Numbered from the stretch's first letter, positions 9,473-19,960 are shown. The stretch is DNA of 64,000 bases from Caminicella sporogenes DSM 14501 (GCF_900142285.1 NZ_FRAJ01000006.1:62001-126000), one strand, 5' to 3'. Notes: generated by a model not told the origin, from the letters alone. Made by a program: numbers and translations.

Positions 9473-9589
9473 AAAGAGGTTGACAGTTCTCGTGTACTAA
9501 GAATTTATAAATAAGATAAGTAAAGAGATTAACAGATAGATTTGGAATAATAAAAGGGTTATAGCACAAAAGAACTTTCCCTTTGTGAC
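9473..9589. mobile_element. MITE/REP-like inverted-repeat element, copy 2
   Basis: Same architecture as copy 1: left arm about 9473-9499 (contains CAGTTCTCGTGTACTA), right arm about 9562-9589 (contains TAGCACAAAAGAAC and ends CCCTTTGTGAC). The middle matches copy 3 closely. The left arm is more diverged than in copies 1 and 3. Confidence 0.75.
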
Positions 9590-9705
9590 TTTGTGAGAAG
9601 CAAGATGAATAGATAAATATGTTTTAATAGCAGGTAAAATGAAGAATAATCGAGAATAGTAGAGGTAGCAGCGTATGAAAAAATAGATAGGAGGGAAAGT
9701 AAATT

Positions 9706-10359
9706 GTGTATGAAGAAATAATAAGTCTGTTTTATGAGAATAGAAATGATTCTGAAGCAAAGAAAATGGCAGCGTATATGAAAAATAAATTTTCGTTTTT
9801 AGGAATAAAAAAACCTCAAAGAGCAGCATTACAAAAACAGTTTATAAAACAATCTAAAAAGAAAAAAGAAGTAGATTGGGATTTAATTTTCAAGCTTTGG
9901 GATTTACCAGAAAGGGAATTTCAATACTTAGCTGTAGATATATTAGTTGCTTTAAGGAATAAACTTTCAAAAAAAGAAATTGTACAAATAGAGAAGTTGA
10001 TTACTAAAAAGTCATGGTGGGATACTGTTGATTTACTAGCATCTAAATTAATAGGGTATATTTTACAAAAATATCCTGAAGGAAAAAAAGAAATTATTTT
10101 AAAATGGAGTAAAAGTGATAATATTTGGCTATCAAGAACTGCTATATTATTTCAATTAAGGTATAAAGATAAAACAGATTTAGAATTACTTAGTCGGGTT
10201 ATTTTCGATAATCTTAATTCAGATGAATTTTTTATTAACAAGGCTATTGGATGGGCATTAAGGGAATATTCAAAAACAGATAAATGTTGGGTGAAAAATT
10301 TTATATTACAAAATAAATTAAATCCTTTGAGTGTAAGAGAAGGTAGTAAATATTTATAA
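9706..10359 (+). CDS. DNA alkylation repair protein, AlkD-like HEAT-repeat glycosylase
   Basis: A 217-residue alpha-helical protein that matches the DNA alkylation repair family by its markers LGIKKPQRAAL near the N-terminus, FQYLAVDIL, the tryptophan-rich KKSWWDTVDLLASKLIG and the C-terminal NKAIGWALREYSKT. AlkD enzymes remove bulky, positively charged alkylated bases without flipping them. The start is GTG at 9706 behind GGAGGGA. Length is typical. MITE copies lie on both sides, so the gene may be part of a mobile or laterally acquired segment, though it shows no decay. Confidence 0.85.
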   Translation: MYEEIISLFYENRNDSEAKKMAAYMKNKFSFLGIKKPQRAALQKQFIKQSKKKKEVDWDLIFKLWDLPEREFQYLAVDILVALRNKLSKKEIVQIEKLITKKSWWDTVDLLASKLIGYILQKYPEGKKEIILKWSKSDNIWLSRTAILFQLRYKDKTDLELLSRVIFDNLNSDEFFINKAIGWALREYSKTDKCWVKNFILQNKLNPLSVREGSKYL

Positions 10360-10382
10360 AGGGACGCACAAGGAGTGAGTAT

Positions 10383-10492
10383 AAGGGGACGGTTCTCATG
10401 CGCTAAGAATTTATAAATAAGATAAATAAAGAGATTAACAGATAGATTTAGAATAATAAAAAGGTTATAGCATAAAAGAACAGTCCCTTTGT
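10383..10492. mobile_element. MITE/REP-like inverted-repeat element, copy 3
   Basis: Left arm 10383-10405 (GGGGACGGTTCTCATGCGCTA) and right arm 10468-10492 (TAGCATAAAAGAACAGTCCC) are inverted with a few mismatches. The internal stretch is nearly identical to copy 2. It lies just past the AlkD-like stop codon, with an extra partial arm (GGGACGCACAAGG) at about 10360-10372. Confidence 0.75.
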
Positions 10493-10517
10493 TAGTTCCT
10501 CTAGGATAGAGTTCATT

Positions 10518-11243
10518 CTATCCTAGTATTCCTATGGTCTGGAAGAAAGGTACAAAATCTTTACCGTTCCATTTTAATGATGTTTGAACATATCCTAAGT
10601 TATCAGCATTGTATCTTCCTATTATTCGCTGAACAGCATACAACTCATAAATCCCATCTCTTTGAAAATCTATAGGATATAGTCCGCCAAGTGCATTTAC
10701 CCATCCTTCAATAGGTTTTTTAAGTTTGCCTTTAGAATCGTATATTTCAGATAAATATTCTTTGCCTTTATATTTAATGTCTATAGTATATTTTTTTGTA
10801 TTATTTTCTTTAATTTCAACTTTATAATAATCTTTATATATTACCTCATAGTTATGATTGAAATTTTCATGGTCAAATATTTTTTTAGGAGTGTTATTTT
10901 TAAATGAGTAGATATAATAAGAAGCATATCCACCGCTTCCACCAGAATCTATACTGATTAAGATGTCATCTATTTTGTTTCCAATAAAATCTCCTAAGAA
11001 AATTGTTGGATTATATCCAGCATTTTCTTTTAAAGCGATTTTATAAAATATATTTGTTTTTCCGTCTTGAATTAATAAAGTTATGTTTTCAGTAAAGGGA
11101 CTTTCTGCTCCATATGGTTTTTCTCCTATTAAGTATATATTATCTGTTACTAAATCGCCATTAACATCTCCTTGTTTAAAATCTAGTATAAAGATATTAC
11201 TATTATTTTCTTGTCTTAAAAAATAAAAAGGACATATATACAA
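10518..11243 (-). CDS. Unknown protein with VCBS/FG-GAP-like repeats
   Basis: The longest frame begins at 11276, but AAGGAG (11253-11258 on this strand) sits inside it, so a TTG at 11243 is the likely start, giving 241 residues. It contains calcium-loop-like segments typical of VCBS/FG-GAP repeats: FKQGDVNGDLVTDNIYLIG, FLGDFIGNKIDDILISIDSG and PIDFQRDGIYELYAVQR. Such proteins are found in sporulating Firmicutes, but no signal peptide is visible and the role is unknown. It is transcribed toward the MITE cluster, opposite to its neighbours. Confidence 0.65.
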   Translation of the reverse strand: MYICPFYFLRQENNSNIFILDFKQGDVNGDLVTDNIYLIGEKPYGAESPFTENITLLIQDGKTNIFYKIALKENAGYNPTIFLGDFIGNKIDDILISIDSGGSGGYASYYIYSFKNNTPKKIFDHENFNHNYEVIYKDYYKVEIKENNTKKYTIDIKYKGKEYLSEIYDSKGKLKKPIEGWVNALGGLYPIDFQRDGIYELYAVQRIIGRYNADNLGYVQTSLKWNGKDFVPFFQTIGILG

Positions 11244-11448
11244 TGTAACCATCTCCTTAGAAGTGTTTACTAACATAATATGAAAATTTTAATATATAGT
11301 TACGAATGGAGATGGTATAAAACATTTGATTAATTTGTTTAATCAATTTGTATTATGGTTAAAAATGACATATGAGAGATTATATGTTATCATATTAAAA
11401 GATGAGTATAATGATAGTGGAGTATTGTGAATAGAGAGGGTATATGAT

Positions 11449-12522
11449 ATGGAGGAAAAGTCGGTTTATAAGAAAAAGATACTTATATATTTGTCAGCTT
11501 TATTAATAACATTAATTGCATATCCGTTTAATATTATAAATGGGATTAATGTAGTGTTATTATATTGGTTTATATATGGAGGACAATATCTGTTATTTAA
11601 AAGAATTTATAAAAAAGAGTTATTGCTGTTAATAGGTATTATAATATTAAATTTTGTTTTAAATGGATTATATATTTTTTTAAGATTTGATGTGTTTTTG
11701 GCAATTTATTTTGAGACATTAACTATTTATTATATATTTAAAGATGCTTCAAGATATAAATGGCAAAAAATATTTGCTGTAATATTGATGATTTTATTGA
11801 TAGTATCTATAAATTCATATTTGAGAAAAGATGAATTAATTAAAGACAGGGGACTTGAAAGGTGTATAAAAGAAGTACTTGAAAAAAATTTTTATGATTT
11901 TGAAAAAGGACAGCCACTGACATTATCTGATTTACAAATGTTAAAGAGATTATATATTTGGAAAGATAATTGCGTATATGACTTACAGGGAATAGAAAAT
12001 CTTAAAAACTTAGAAGAATTAGATATTAATTCAAATGGAATTAAAAATTTAGAACGTTTAGGTATGTTAAATAATTTAAAGGAATTATATATAAGTAATG
12101 ATAAGTTGTGCAGATTAAAAAAAATTAAAAATTTAAAATCTTTAGAAAAGCTAAGTCTTTCATATGTTAAAATTAATAATGACTGCTTTATAGACAATTT
12201 TCCTAGATTAAAAGAATTATCAATACACAAGTCAAAATTTAAGGATTTATCTTTTATAAGGGAATTAAAGGAACTTGAAAAATTAAGTTTAAGTGGCTGT
12301 ACAATTGAGAGCATGGAAGGCATAGAGAAACTTTCAAATTTACAAAAATTAGAGCTTGACCATACGCAAATAAAAAATATAGACAAAATTAAAGAGTCAA
12401 AATCATTAAAGGAAATAGAATTATGTAAGAGTATATTAGATAAAGTACAGGAGCTTAGGGAAAATACAAATTTTAAAATAACAATTAGAGAAGAGGACTT
12501 TTTAGATAAAATGATTTACTAA
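11449..12522 (+). CDS. Membrane-anchored leucine-rich-repeat protein
   Basis: A 357-residue protein. About four to five hydrophobic segments fill residues 10-125, followed by a linker and a run of about seven SDS22-like leucine-rich repeats of about 22 residues (LQGIENLKNLEELDINSNGI, then LERLGMLNNLKELYISNDKL and so on to about 340). The LRR side probably faces one side of the membrane as a protein-binding surface. No enzymatic motif is seen. It ends at a shared bidirectional terminator and looks monocistronic. Function unknown. Confidence 0.75.
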   Translation: MEEKSVYKKKILIYLSALLITLIAYPFNIINGINVVLLYWFIYGGQYLLFKRIYKKELLLLIGIIILNFVLNGLYIFLRFDVFLAIYFETLTIYYIFKDASRYKWQKIFAVILMILLIVSINSYLRKDELIKDRGLERCIKEVLEKNFYDFEKGQPLTLSDLQMLKRLYIWKDNCVYDLQGIENLKNLEELDINSNGIKNLERLGMLNNLKELYISNDKLCRLKKIKNLKSLEKLSLSYVKINNDCFIDNFPRLKELSIHKSKFKDLSFIRELKELEKLSLSGCTIESMEGIEKLSNLQKLELDHTQIKNIDKIKESKSLKEIELCKSILDKVQELRENTNFKITIREEDFLDKMIY

Positions 12523-12544
12523 AAATGCTGATGTATAAATAAGT

Positions 12545-12574
12545 AAAACTCGCCTTTGTAGGCGAGTTTTACTT
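12545..12574. terminator. Bidirectional terminator between the LRR and chemoreceptor genes
   Basis: A perfect 10-bp stem AAAACTCGCC/GGCGAGTTTT (12545-12554, 12561-12570) with flanking A and T runs serves the two convergent genes. Confidence 0.85.
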
Positions 12575-12611
12575 TGAGATAGAGAAACAAATCTAAAAAT
12601 ATATTTGTTTT

Positions 12612-14597
12612 TTATACTTTAAATTTGCTTATTAGTTCATTTAATTCTTGTGCAATATTATTTAAAGTATCTGTAGAGGAAGCAATTTCTTCCATAGAAG
12701 CTAATTGTTCTTCTGAAATAGCAGCTATATTTTGGAAACTTGCAGCAGAATTTTTAGCTATATCAAATATTTGCTCTGCTGAAATAGCTATTTGTTTTGA
12801 ATTTGTAGACATTTGTTCAGATGTAGTTGAAACTTCTTGAATTTGTTTTGCAACATTTTGAATTGCTTCTAAAATTTTCGCAAATGCTTTACCGGCTTCA
12901 TTTGTTATTTTCATTCCTTTTTGTACTTCATTATTTACATTTTCCATTGAATTTACAGAGTAATTAGTATTTTTTTGTATTTCTTTTATTATATTTGAAA
13001 TTTCATGTGTTGATTCTTCTGACTGTTCAGCTAATTTTCTTATTTCATCAGCTACAACAGCAAATCCTTTACCATATTCTCCTGCACGTGCAGCTTCTAT
13101 AGCAGCATTTAATGCAAGTAGATTTATTTGTGAAGTAATGTTATTGATAGCTTCTAATATTTGGTCTATTTCTTTTGAATGTTGGTCTAGTACTTTTATT
13201 GTTGATGATGAGTCGTAAACAGACTTATTTATGGAGTCCATTTGATTTATGACTTTTTGTATAAATTCATTTCCTTGTTCAGCTTCTTTTGATGCTTCGA
13301 GTGCAGATTGTTTTACTATAGCTGAAGATTGAGCAATTTTTTGAATATTTAATGCCATTTCTTTCATAGAATCTGAAGTTTCTTTAGATATTGTCATTTG
13401 TTTTTGAGTACCACTTGATACTTCTTGTATAGTTAAGGCAACATGGTTAGTTGCTTTGACATTTTCATTTGTGATTGTTGTTAATTCTTCTGATGAAGAA
13501 GCTAATTCATTTGAAGTATTATTTACTTGATTAATCAGTTTTCTTATGTCTGTTTGCATTATGTCTACAGCTCTGGAAAGATCGCCTATTTCATCTTTTC
13601 TATTGAGATATGTTTTAGGAATATTTTTTGTAAGATTTCCAGTTGCAATGAGTTTTAAATGTTCAATTGTTAATTTAATTGGATTAGTAATATTTTTACT
13701 GAATATTAGAGCTATTATTAATGCAAGAATAAATGATGCAATTACAATTGTAAAAGTTGTTATTAAAATATTTTTTTTCAAGGATAATGAAGAAGAAATA
13801 TTATAATTGATATTTATCATACCTATGACTTTAGTTTTTGTAGGATTCCATATGGGATTGTATAGTTTTATATATCCTTTATTATCTAAAATTTTTACAG
13901 TTTCTCCTTTAGAGACTTTTTCAAAGATACTTGGGTCTTTTAATGATTTACCTATATTTTTCTTTTCAGCATTGTTTGAAGTTTTGATTAGTTTGTCTTT
14001 TGCATAGATACTTATATCTCCAAGTGTAATACTGCTAATTTCAGTTAAAAATTCATCTTCAAATCCAACTTGTAGAGTTCCAATAATTTTTCCATTGTCT
14101 TTTATAGGAACAAAGGCACGAATTGCCAATCCACTTTTTCCAAATTCAAATCCGTTTATTGACTGCCCTTTCAGTGCTAGTTTTATAGATTCATTGTTGC
14201 TTTTGTCATCTCCAAATTTAGAACTATGAGCTCTTAAAAATACAATTCCTTTATCATCACCAAATTCGAGTATTTGCAAGTGATGTTCTTCTTTTAATCG
14301 TTGAAAAATAGGTGCAATTATTTTTTTTAATGCATTGCGGTCTTTATTTTTAAGAGCATTGACAATTTCAGGTTTGTTTGAATAGAGTTTTGCTAGGAAT
14401 AGAGCTTCTAATGATTTTTTTTCAAGCTTGTAATTTACGACAGAGCAGGTGTGAGTTAAGTCATTGTAAATTAAATGATCTAAGTTATTTTTACTTTGAT
14501 TGTATAGAATTGAAGAAGCAATAGATACTGGAATTATTGCAATTAAGACGAGCAGTAATAAAAGTTTTGCTCTTAATGTTTTAATGAATGATTTCAT
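12612..14597 (-). CDS. Methyl-accepting chemotaxis protein, Cache-type sensor
   Basis: A 661-residue chemoreceptor. It has a first membrane helix (about 9-30), a periplasmic Cache-like sensor domain (about 35-275, with [12 protein letters not shown] and a second lobe ending in [11 protein letters not shown]), a second helix (about 280-300), HAMP (about 303-357) and a signalling domain with the hairpin tip [41 protein letters not shown]. The Shine-Dalgarno TAGGAGG lies 9 bases upstream of the start. It is divergent from a second receptor across a gap of 334 bases. Ligand unknown. Both receptors probably feed the CheW/CheA encoded at 17.4-19.9 kb. Confidence 0.92.
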   Translation of the reverse strand: MKSFIKTLRAKLLLLLVLIAIIPVSIASSILYNQSKNNLDHLIYNDLTHTCSVVNYKLEKKSLEALFLAKLYSNKPEIVNALKNKDRNALKKIIAPIFQRLKEEHHLQILEFGDDKGIVFLRAHSSKFGDDKSNNESIKLALKGQSINGFEFGKSGLAIRAFVPIKDNGKIIGTLQVGFEDEFLTEISSITLGDISIYAKDKLIKTSNNAEKKNIGKSLKDPSIFEKVSKGETVKILDNKGYIKLYNPIWNPTKTKVIGMININYNISSSLSLKKNILITTFTIVIASFILALIIALIFSKNITNPIKLTIEHLKLIATGNLTKNIPKTYLNRKDEIGDLSRAVDIMQTDIRKLINQVNNTSNELASSSEELTTITNENVKATNHVALTIQEVSSGTQKQMTISKETSDSMKEMALNIQKIAQSSAIVKQSALEASKEAEQGNEFIQKVINQMDSINKSVYDSSSTIKVLDQHSKEIDQILEAINNITSQINLLALNAAIEAARAGEYGKGFAVVADEIRKLAEQSEESTHEISNIIKEIQKNTNYSVNSMENVNNEVQKGMKITNEAGKAFAKILEAIQNVAKQIQEVSTTSEQMSTNSKQIAISAEQIFDIAKNSAASFQNIAAISEEQLASMEEIASSTDTLNNIAQELNELISKFKV

Positions 14598-14931
14598 TAT
14601 AAGTGGCCTCCTACTTTATTTATTATTTTCTAAAAACAATTCGACTTTTTTTTACAAAATCCTTTTTAAAAATTATTAAAAAAGCTTATAAATATACATA
14701 AAACAATAAAGTAATAGAATAAAAGTTTATTAATTGATATTTTTATTAAATTATCTGTTGATTTAAATATTTTAGTTTGAATTCAGACAATTATATTTAG
14801 TCTGATTTTTTTTTTTGTTTTTTCATAATTTAATATGGAAATATATTTTAATAGGGAGGTGACTTTGCAGTAAAAAAATACATAAAAAAACTATGTAAAT
14901 AATAAAACAGATAAAGAGGGGGAAATAATCT
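14598..14931. promoter_or_regulatory. Divergent spacer between two chemoreceptor genes
   Basis: AT-rich, no reading frame. It must hold promoters in both directions. A terminator-like hairpin on the plus strand (TCAGAC/GTCTGA at 14783-14788 and 14800-14805, followed by eleven T) lies 115 bases before the second receptor gene and could act as a leader attenuator for it. No c-di-GMP riboswitch or sigma-D-type promoter could be made out. Confidence 0.45.
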
Positions 14932-17262
14932 ATGAAAAAGGGAAAGAAAAATATGAGACTTAGCACCAAATTACTTATAGTTATATTGTTGTTGAGTTTA
15001 TTGCCATTAAGTATTTCAACATATCTTAATTATAAAGAAGCTAAAAAAGCTTTAGAAGAGAGAGCTTTTGAACAGTTAATTTCTATAAGAGATATTAAAA
15101 AGATGCAAATTGAAACATATTTTTCGGATTTAATTACAGATATGAAAATCTTGAAAGATAATTATTTAGTTAAAAGAGGAATAGAAAATTATGAAAAGGC
15201 TTTTAAAATGGGAATAAATAGTGATGAGTATAAAAGGGTAGAAGCTGAATTTGGAGAAAAATTGAGAAAATATAAAGAAGTAAATGGTTATTATGATTTG
15301 TTTTTAATAACTAAATCGGGAGATGTTGTATATACTGCGGCAAGAGAACAAGACTTTGGAACAAATTTAATAAATGGGAAATATAAAGATACACCACTTG
15401 CTGAAGCATTTAATAAAGGACTTTATGATATAACACTTACTGATTTTAAATATTATGAAGTTAATAATGAAGCAGCTGCTTTTGTTTCAGGGCCTATAAA
15501 AGATGAAAATACAGGAGAAGTTAAGGGTGTAGTAGTATTTCAAATACCACTAGATGAAATTGATAATATAATGCATGAAAGGTCTGGACTTGGAGAAACC
15601 GGAGAAACATATGTTGTTGGACAGGATTTATTTATGAGAACGGATTCTAGGTTTTCACAGCAAAGTACGATTTTAAAATTAAAAGTTGAAACTGTTGCTG
15701 CTAAGGAAGCAATTGAAGGAAAAACAAACAATAAAATAATAAAAGATTATAGAGGAGTTAAAGTATTTAGTGCATATGCACCACTAAATATTAAAGGTGT
15801 TAATTGGGCAATTTTAGCTGAAATAGATGAAAAAGAAGTTTTAGCAAATACAAAGAAATTGTTAAATAAAACATTAATTATATTTGGAATATCAGTAATT
15901 GTTATCATATTTGCAGCGTTAATTTTTTCTAGATTTATAGTAAATCCCATAAAACATTTGATGGATTTAATGTCTAAAGCGGAAAAAGGAGATTTGACTG
16001 TTAAGGCTAAGGTAAGTACGGGAGATGAAATAGAAGAATTGGCAAATAGTTTTAATAACATGATTGAAGGTCAAAGAAGAGTAATAGAAGAAGTGTTAAA
16101 TGTAGCAAATCAAGTAGGAAATTCATCAGAAGAAACAAGTAGTGCATCAGAAGAGATGGCATCTTCAGCTCAAAATCAATCTGAAGCTATAGGAGATTTG
16201 ACAGATGCAATGAATGAAATGAGTAGAGCGATAGGTGAATCTGCATCTAATGTTAATGAGATGGCAAATAATATAAATAAAATTAACGATTTAATGCAGG
16301 AGTTGGGAAAAACAGCAGATGATGTAGCAAAGAGTACCGAAGAAACCGTTACAACAATAGTAGATGTTACAAACTCACTACAGCAAATGAATGATTCTAT
16401 AGAACTTGTAGCAAGCAATTCAAGTGATGCTAGTAGAGAGGCAGAAAATACTGTAAAGGTAGCTAATGATGGTAAAAAGGCAGTGGATAATACAATAGCC
16501 GAAATGGATAATGTAAATAGAGTAATGGAAGATTTAAGAGAGGTTGTTAAGGGGCTTGGAAAAGCAGCACTGCAAATAGGAGATATAGTAGAAGTTATTG
16601 ATGACATAGCGGAACAAACTAATTTGTTAGCTCTCAATGCATCAATAGAAGCAGCAAGAGCAGGAGAACATGGGAAGGGATTTGCAGTGGTAGCTGCTGC
16701 AATAGGCGATTTAGCAGAAAAATCTGGAGAAGCCACAAAAGATATAGCAGCTTTAATAAAGAAAATACAAGAGGAAGTAGAAAATGCAGTTAATACAACT
16801 GATGAAGGTGTAAAACAAGTTGCAAATGGAGTAAATTTGGTGAAGAATACGGGAATGGCATTAGACAAGATATTTAAAGCTATAGAAAATACCAATCAAT
16901 TGATTAATGAAATAGCAGCAAAAGCAGAAGAACAAGCAAAGGCAAGTAAGTCTATAATGGAAGCTGTACAAAAAGTAAATGAACTTTCAATGAGGGTATC
17001 AACATCAGTTGAAGAACAAGTAGCATCTATTGAAGGAGTAGTAGAAGCTGTAGAAAAGTTAAATGACTTATCACAGGGAGTAGCAGGTGTAGCTGAAGAA
17101 CAGTCAGCGTCAAGTGAAGAAATATTAGCTACAGTTGAAAATATAAATGTCATGACTAAAGAAGTTGCATCGGGAAGTGAGGAAGTTGCTGCTGCAGCAG
17201 AAAATTTAGCAGAACAAGCGAAAAAACTTTTAGAAGTTGTATATAGGTTTAAAATATCTTAG
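14932..17262 (+). CDS. Methyl-accepting chemotaxis protein, double-Cache sensor
   Basis: A 776-residue receptor. It has a membrane helix at about 13-32, a large dCache-type extracellular region (about 35-300, including [17 protein letters not shown] and [10 protein letters not shown]), a second helix (about 310-330), HAMP (about 332-385) and a long methylation and signalling coiled coil with the tip [31 protein letters not shown]. The tip has AAAI where most receptors have ADEI/ADEV. AGAGGGGGAA precedes the ATG. It is the first gene of the che/partner-switch group and the most likely input to it. Confidence 0.92.
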   Translation: MKKGKKNMRLSTKLLIVILLLSLLPLSISTYLNYKEAKKALEERAFEQLISIRDIKKMQIETYFSDLITDMKILKDNYLVKRGIENYEKAFKMGINSDEYKRVEAEFGEKLRKYKEVNGYYDLFLITKSGDVVYTAAREQDFGTNLINGKYKDTPLAEAFNKGLYDITLTDFKYYEVNNEAAAFVSGPIKDENTGEVKGVVVFQIPLDEIDNIMHERSGLGETGETYVVGQDLFMRTDSRFSQQSTILKLKVETVAAKEAIEGKTNNKIIKDYRGVKVFSAYAPLNIKGVNWAILAEIDEKEVLANTKKLLNKTLIIFGISVIVIIFAALIFSRFIVNPIKHLMDLMSKAEKGDLTVKAKVSTGDEIEELANSFNNMIEGQRRVIEEVLNVANQVGNSSEETSSASEEMASSAQNQSEAIGDLTDAMNEMSRAIGESASNVNEMANNINKINDLMQELGKTADDVAKSTEETVTTIVDVTNSLQQMNDSIELVASNSSDASREAENTVKVANDGKKAVDNTIAEMDNVNRVMEDLREVVKGLGKAALQIGDIVEVIDDIAEQTNLLALNASIEAARAGEHGKGFAVVAAAIGDLAEKSGEATKDIAALIKKIQEEVENAVNTTDEGVKQVANGVNLVKNTGMALDKIFKAIENTNQLINEIAAKAEEQAKASKSIMEAVQKVNELSMRVSTSVEEQVASIEGVVEAVEKLNDLSQGVAGVAEEQSASSEEILATVENINVMTKEVASGSEEVAAAAENLAEQAKKLLEVVYRFKIS

Positions 17263-17284
17263 AAAAAGAGTATTTTTAACTTAT

Positions 17285-17350
17285 TTTATCCGCTGCAGTG
17301 TTTTAAATGATAGATTATTAAATGATTTTATATTTACTGCAGCGGATAAA
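17285..17350. repeat. Perfect 15-bp inverted repeat between the receptor gene and cheW
   Basis: Arms TTTATCCGCTGCAGT (17285-17299) and ACTGCAGCGGATAAA (17336-17350) are perfectly complementary and separated by 36 AT-rich bases. There is no clean T-run directly after it. It could be an mRNA processing or stability element that separates the abundant receptor from cheW-cheA, or a regulator site. Confidence 0.8.
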
Positions 17351-17397
17351 TAAATTACAAGTTAGATATGCCTCTTATAAATCAAGGAGGGGAAACA

Positions 17398-17865
17398 ATG
17401 GCTGAAAATCAATATGTAGTATTTAGTCTATGTGGTGAAGAGTATGCTATAGATATACTTAAAGTAAATGAAATAAACAGATTAAAAGAAATTAAGATTA
17501 CAAAAATACCTAAGACGCCTGATTATATAGATGGAATTATTAATTTAAGAGGAGATGTTGTACCTATATTAAATTTAAGGAAAAAATTTCATATGGAGCA
17601 TAGAGATATAGATAAAGAAACGAGAATAGTAATTGTAAAAATAGGTTCAAAAATTATTGGATTGTTGGTAGATAGTGTATCTCATGTATTAACTTTAGAA
17701 GAAAAAGAGATAAGTCCACCACCTGAAGAAATAAAGATTAGTTCTCAGTATATTATAGGAGTAGGAAAAAAGGGAAGTAGAATGATATTTATATTAGATA
17801 TAGAAAAATTATTTGATAGTAGCGAAAGGAAAGAGATAATGCAAATAGATGATAAAAGAGAATAG
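17398..17865 (+). CDS. cheW: Chemotaxis coupling protein CheW
   Basis: Couples receptors to CheA. The ATG at 17398 is chosen over one at 17368 because AAGGAGGGG lies between them, giving 155 residues. CheW motifs are clear: YVVFSLCGEEYAIDILKVNEI at the start, ITKIPKTPDYIDGIINLRGDVVPILNLR in the middle and IIGLLVDSVSHVLTLEEKEI toward the end. cheA follows after 21 bases. Confidence 0.95.
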   Translation: MAENQYVVFSLCGEEYAIDILKVNEINRLKEIKITKIPKTPDYIDGIINLRGDVVPILNLRKKFHMEHRDIDKETRIVIVKIGSKIIGLLVDSVSHVLTLEEKEISPPPEEIKISSQYIIGVGKKGSRMIFILDIEKLFDSSERKEIMQIDDKRE

Positions 17866-17886
17866 AAGGGTAAAGGGGAATTAATT

Positions 17887-19947
17887 ATGGACAAATTTGA
17901 TATGAATGATATTTATTATTCTATGTTCTTGGAAGAAACGAAAGAGCAAATTGAAAAAATTGAACAAGATTTATTGATATTGGAGAGTGGACAAGATGAT
18001 ATTGAAATTGTAAATGAAATATTTAGAATGGCTCATTCTATAAAAGGTGCATCTGCTACTATGGGTTTAGAGAATATGTCAAAGTTAGCTCATCATCTTG
18101 AAAACTTGCTTTCAAAAGTAAGGTCAAAAGAAATATCAGTTGATACAAATATTATTAATATATTTTTTAAAGGTATTGATATTTTAAAACAAATGCATTA
18201 TCAGTTGAGCAGAGGTAAAGAGTATGATGAGAATATAGAAGGATTTATAAAAGAAATACAGATGGTAATTAATACTATAGAAGATAAAGGATATGATAAA
18301 GAAGAAGCTAATTTAGATTTAAAAAGTAAAGATGAACAAGAGATAGTTGAAGAAAAAGAATTGGATTTAGAAAAAAGTGAGCTAAAGTTGATTGAAGGAA
18401 TAAATCCTGAATTGAATATATATAAAATAATAATTTTAATGAATGAAGATATGAGAATGAAATCTGTAAAAGCATTTTTAATAGTAAATAATTTATTAGG
18501 TATTAGTGATATTATAAAAACAGTTCCAGCAGAATTTGAAAAATTGTCTGATAGTGATTTTGGGAACAAATTTAAATTGATTATTGCAACTAATAGAGAG
18601 TATGAAGCTATATATGAAAATATAAATTCTATATCAGAAATAAAGAAAATATACATAAAAAGAGTAAGAGAAAGAAGAAAAGAGGATGTAAGAGTTCCTA
18701 AAAATGTAAAAATAGTAGAGTTGAAAGATGAGTTGAAAAAGAAAGAAATATCGACAATTAGAGTTGATATTAGCAAAATAGATAAATTGCTTAATTTAGT
18801 TGGTGAATTTATTATAGATAAGGAAAATCTCAATCAAATAAGTATAGAATTAAAGAGAAAATATAAAAATGATTTACATGTAAATAAATTGTTAAATGTA
18901 CTTTCACATATAAATTATATTGGTTCAGAGCTTCAGGAAACGGTAATGTCTACGAGAATGTTGCCTTTAGAACATATATTCAATAGATTTCCGCGAATGG
19001 TAAGAGATTTGGCAAAGAGATTTGATAAAAACATAAAGTTTATAATTGAAGGAAAAGAAACTGAAATAGATAGGGGCATTATTGAAGAATTATTAGACCC
19101 TTTAACTCATATTTTGAGAAATTCAATTGATCATGGTTTTGAAAGCTGTGAAGAAAGAAAAAGAACAGGTAAAGATGAAGTTGGGATTTTAAAGTTAAGT
19201 GCAAGACACGAAGAAAATAATGTAGTGATTGAAATAGAAGATGATGGAAGAGGTATAAACATAGATAAGATAAAAGAAAAAGTTTTAGAAAGAAGTTTAG
19301 CAACTGAAGAAGAATTGAAAAAATTATCAGATAAAGATATTTTACAGTTTATATTTGAACCGGGTTTTTCTACTGCTGAAAAAGTAACAGATATATCAGG
19401 TAGAGGTGTAGGACTTGATGTTGTAAAATCAAATATAAGCAAATTAAATGGAATAATAGATATAAAAACAGAAAAAGGAAAGGGTACAAAATTTATAATA
19501 AGACTGCCACTTACACTTGCAATTGTACAGGCTTTGCTTATCAAAGAAGGAGAATATATATTTGCAATACCTATTTCTTCTATAATTGAAATGATTAGGC
19601 TTAAAGGTAGAGAGATAGAAGAAAGGATTCATAAAATAGATAATTTAGAAGTTTTTGATTGGAGAAATCAAGCTATTCCCGTTATAAGAGTAGGAGAATA
19701 TTTTGGAATAGCTAAAAAGACAGATAGTAATAAATTATTTATAGTTGTTGTTGGATATTTGGAGAAGAGATTTGCATTTATTGTTAGCAAACTCATGGGG
19801 GAACAGGAGATAGTTATTAAATCTATGGGAGAATTTATAGGAAATGGTAAGTTGTTTGGAAATATTAAAGGTATTTCAGGTGTAAGTATTTTAGGTGATG
19901 GAAGTTTTGCTCAAATAATAGATGTAGCCTCTATGAGTAAAAAATAG
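17887..19947 (+). CDS. cheA: Chemotaxis-type histidine kinase CheA
   Basis: A 686-residue class II histidine kinase. It has an HPt (P1) domain with phospho-acceptor His50 in MAHSIKGASATM, a P2-like module at about 175-265 (a divergent CheY-binding fold), dimerisation P3 from about 295, the ATP-binding P4 with HILRNSIDHGFES, EIEDDGRGINIDK and DISGRGVGLDVVKSNI, and a C-terminal CheW-like P5 (about 545-680). The protein looks complete and active. Unusually, the genes that follow encode an RsbW-like kinase, a STAS protein and a PP2C phosphatase instead of CheY/CheB/CheR. Confidence 0.95.
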   Translation: MDKFDMNDIYYSMFLEETKEQIEKIEQDLLILESGQDDIEIVNEIFRMAHSIKGASATMGLENMSKLAHHLENLLSKVRSKEISVDTNIINIFFKGIDILKQMHYQLSRGKEYDENIEGFIKEIQMVINTIEDKGYDKEEANLDLKSKDEQEIVEEKELDLEKSELKLIEGINPELNIYKIIILMNEDMRMKSVKAFLIVNNLLGISDIIKTVPAEFEKLSDSDFGNKFKLIIATNREYEAIYENINSISEIKKIYIKRVRERRKEDVRVPKNVKIVELKDELKKKEISTIRVDISKIDKLLNLVGEFIIDKENLNQISIELKRKYKNDLHVNKLLNVLSHINYIGSELQETVMSTRMLPLEHIFNRFPRMVRDLAKRFDKNIKFIIEGKETEIDRGIIEELLDPLTHILRNSIDHGFESCEERKRTGKDEVGILKLSARHEENNVVIEIEDDGRGINIDKIKEKVLERSLATEEELKKLSDKDILQFIFEPGFSTAEKVTDISGRGVGLDVVKSNISKLNGIIDIKTEKGKGTKFIIRLPLTLAIVQALLIKEGEYIFAIPISSIIEMIRLKGREIEERIHKIDNLEVFDWRNQAIPVIRVGEYFGIAKKTDSNKLFIVVVGYLEKRFAFIVSKLMGEQEIVIKSMGEFIGNGKLFGNIKGISGVSILGDGSFAQIIDVASMSKK

Positions 19948-19960
19948 GGGAGGAGTGGGA

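Noticed and set aside
8988-10492. CRISPR-like array
   Set aside because: Only three copies, spaced hundreds of bases apart with genes between, and each is an inverted-repeat element of about 110 bases, not a short direct repeat.
14598-14931. c-di-GMP riboswitch before the chemoreceptor gene
   Set aside because: The characteristic GEMM core could not be found in this AT-rich stretch.
16176-16895. Long open frame (239 codons) on the minus strand
   Set aside because: It lies wholly opposite the chemoreceptor coiled coil; serine/alanine-rich shadow translation without a ribosome site.
18201-18833. Minus-strand frame of 210 codons
   Set aside because: Shadow of cheA; low-complexity, Ser/Phe/Ile-rich translation and no start signal.
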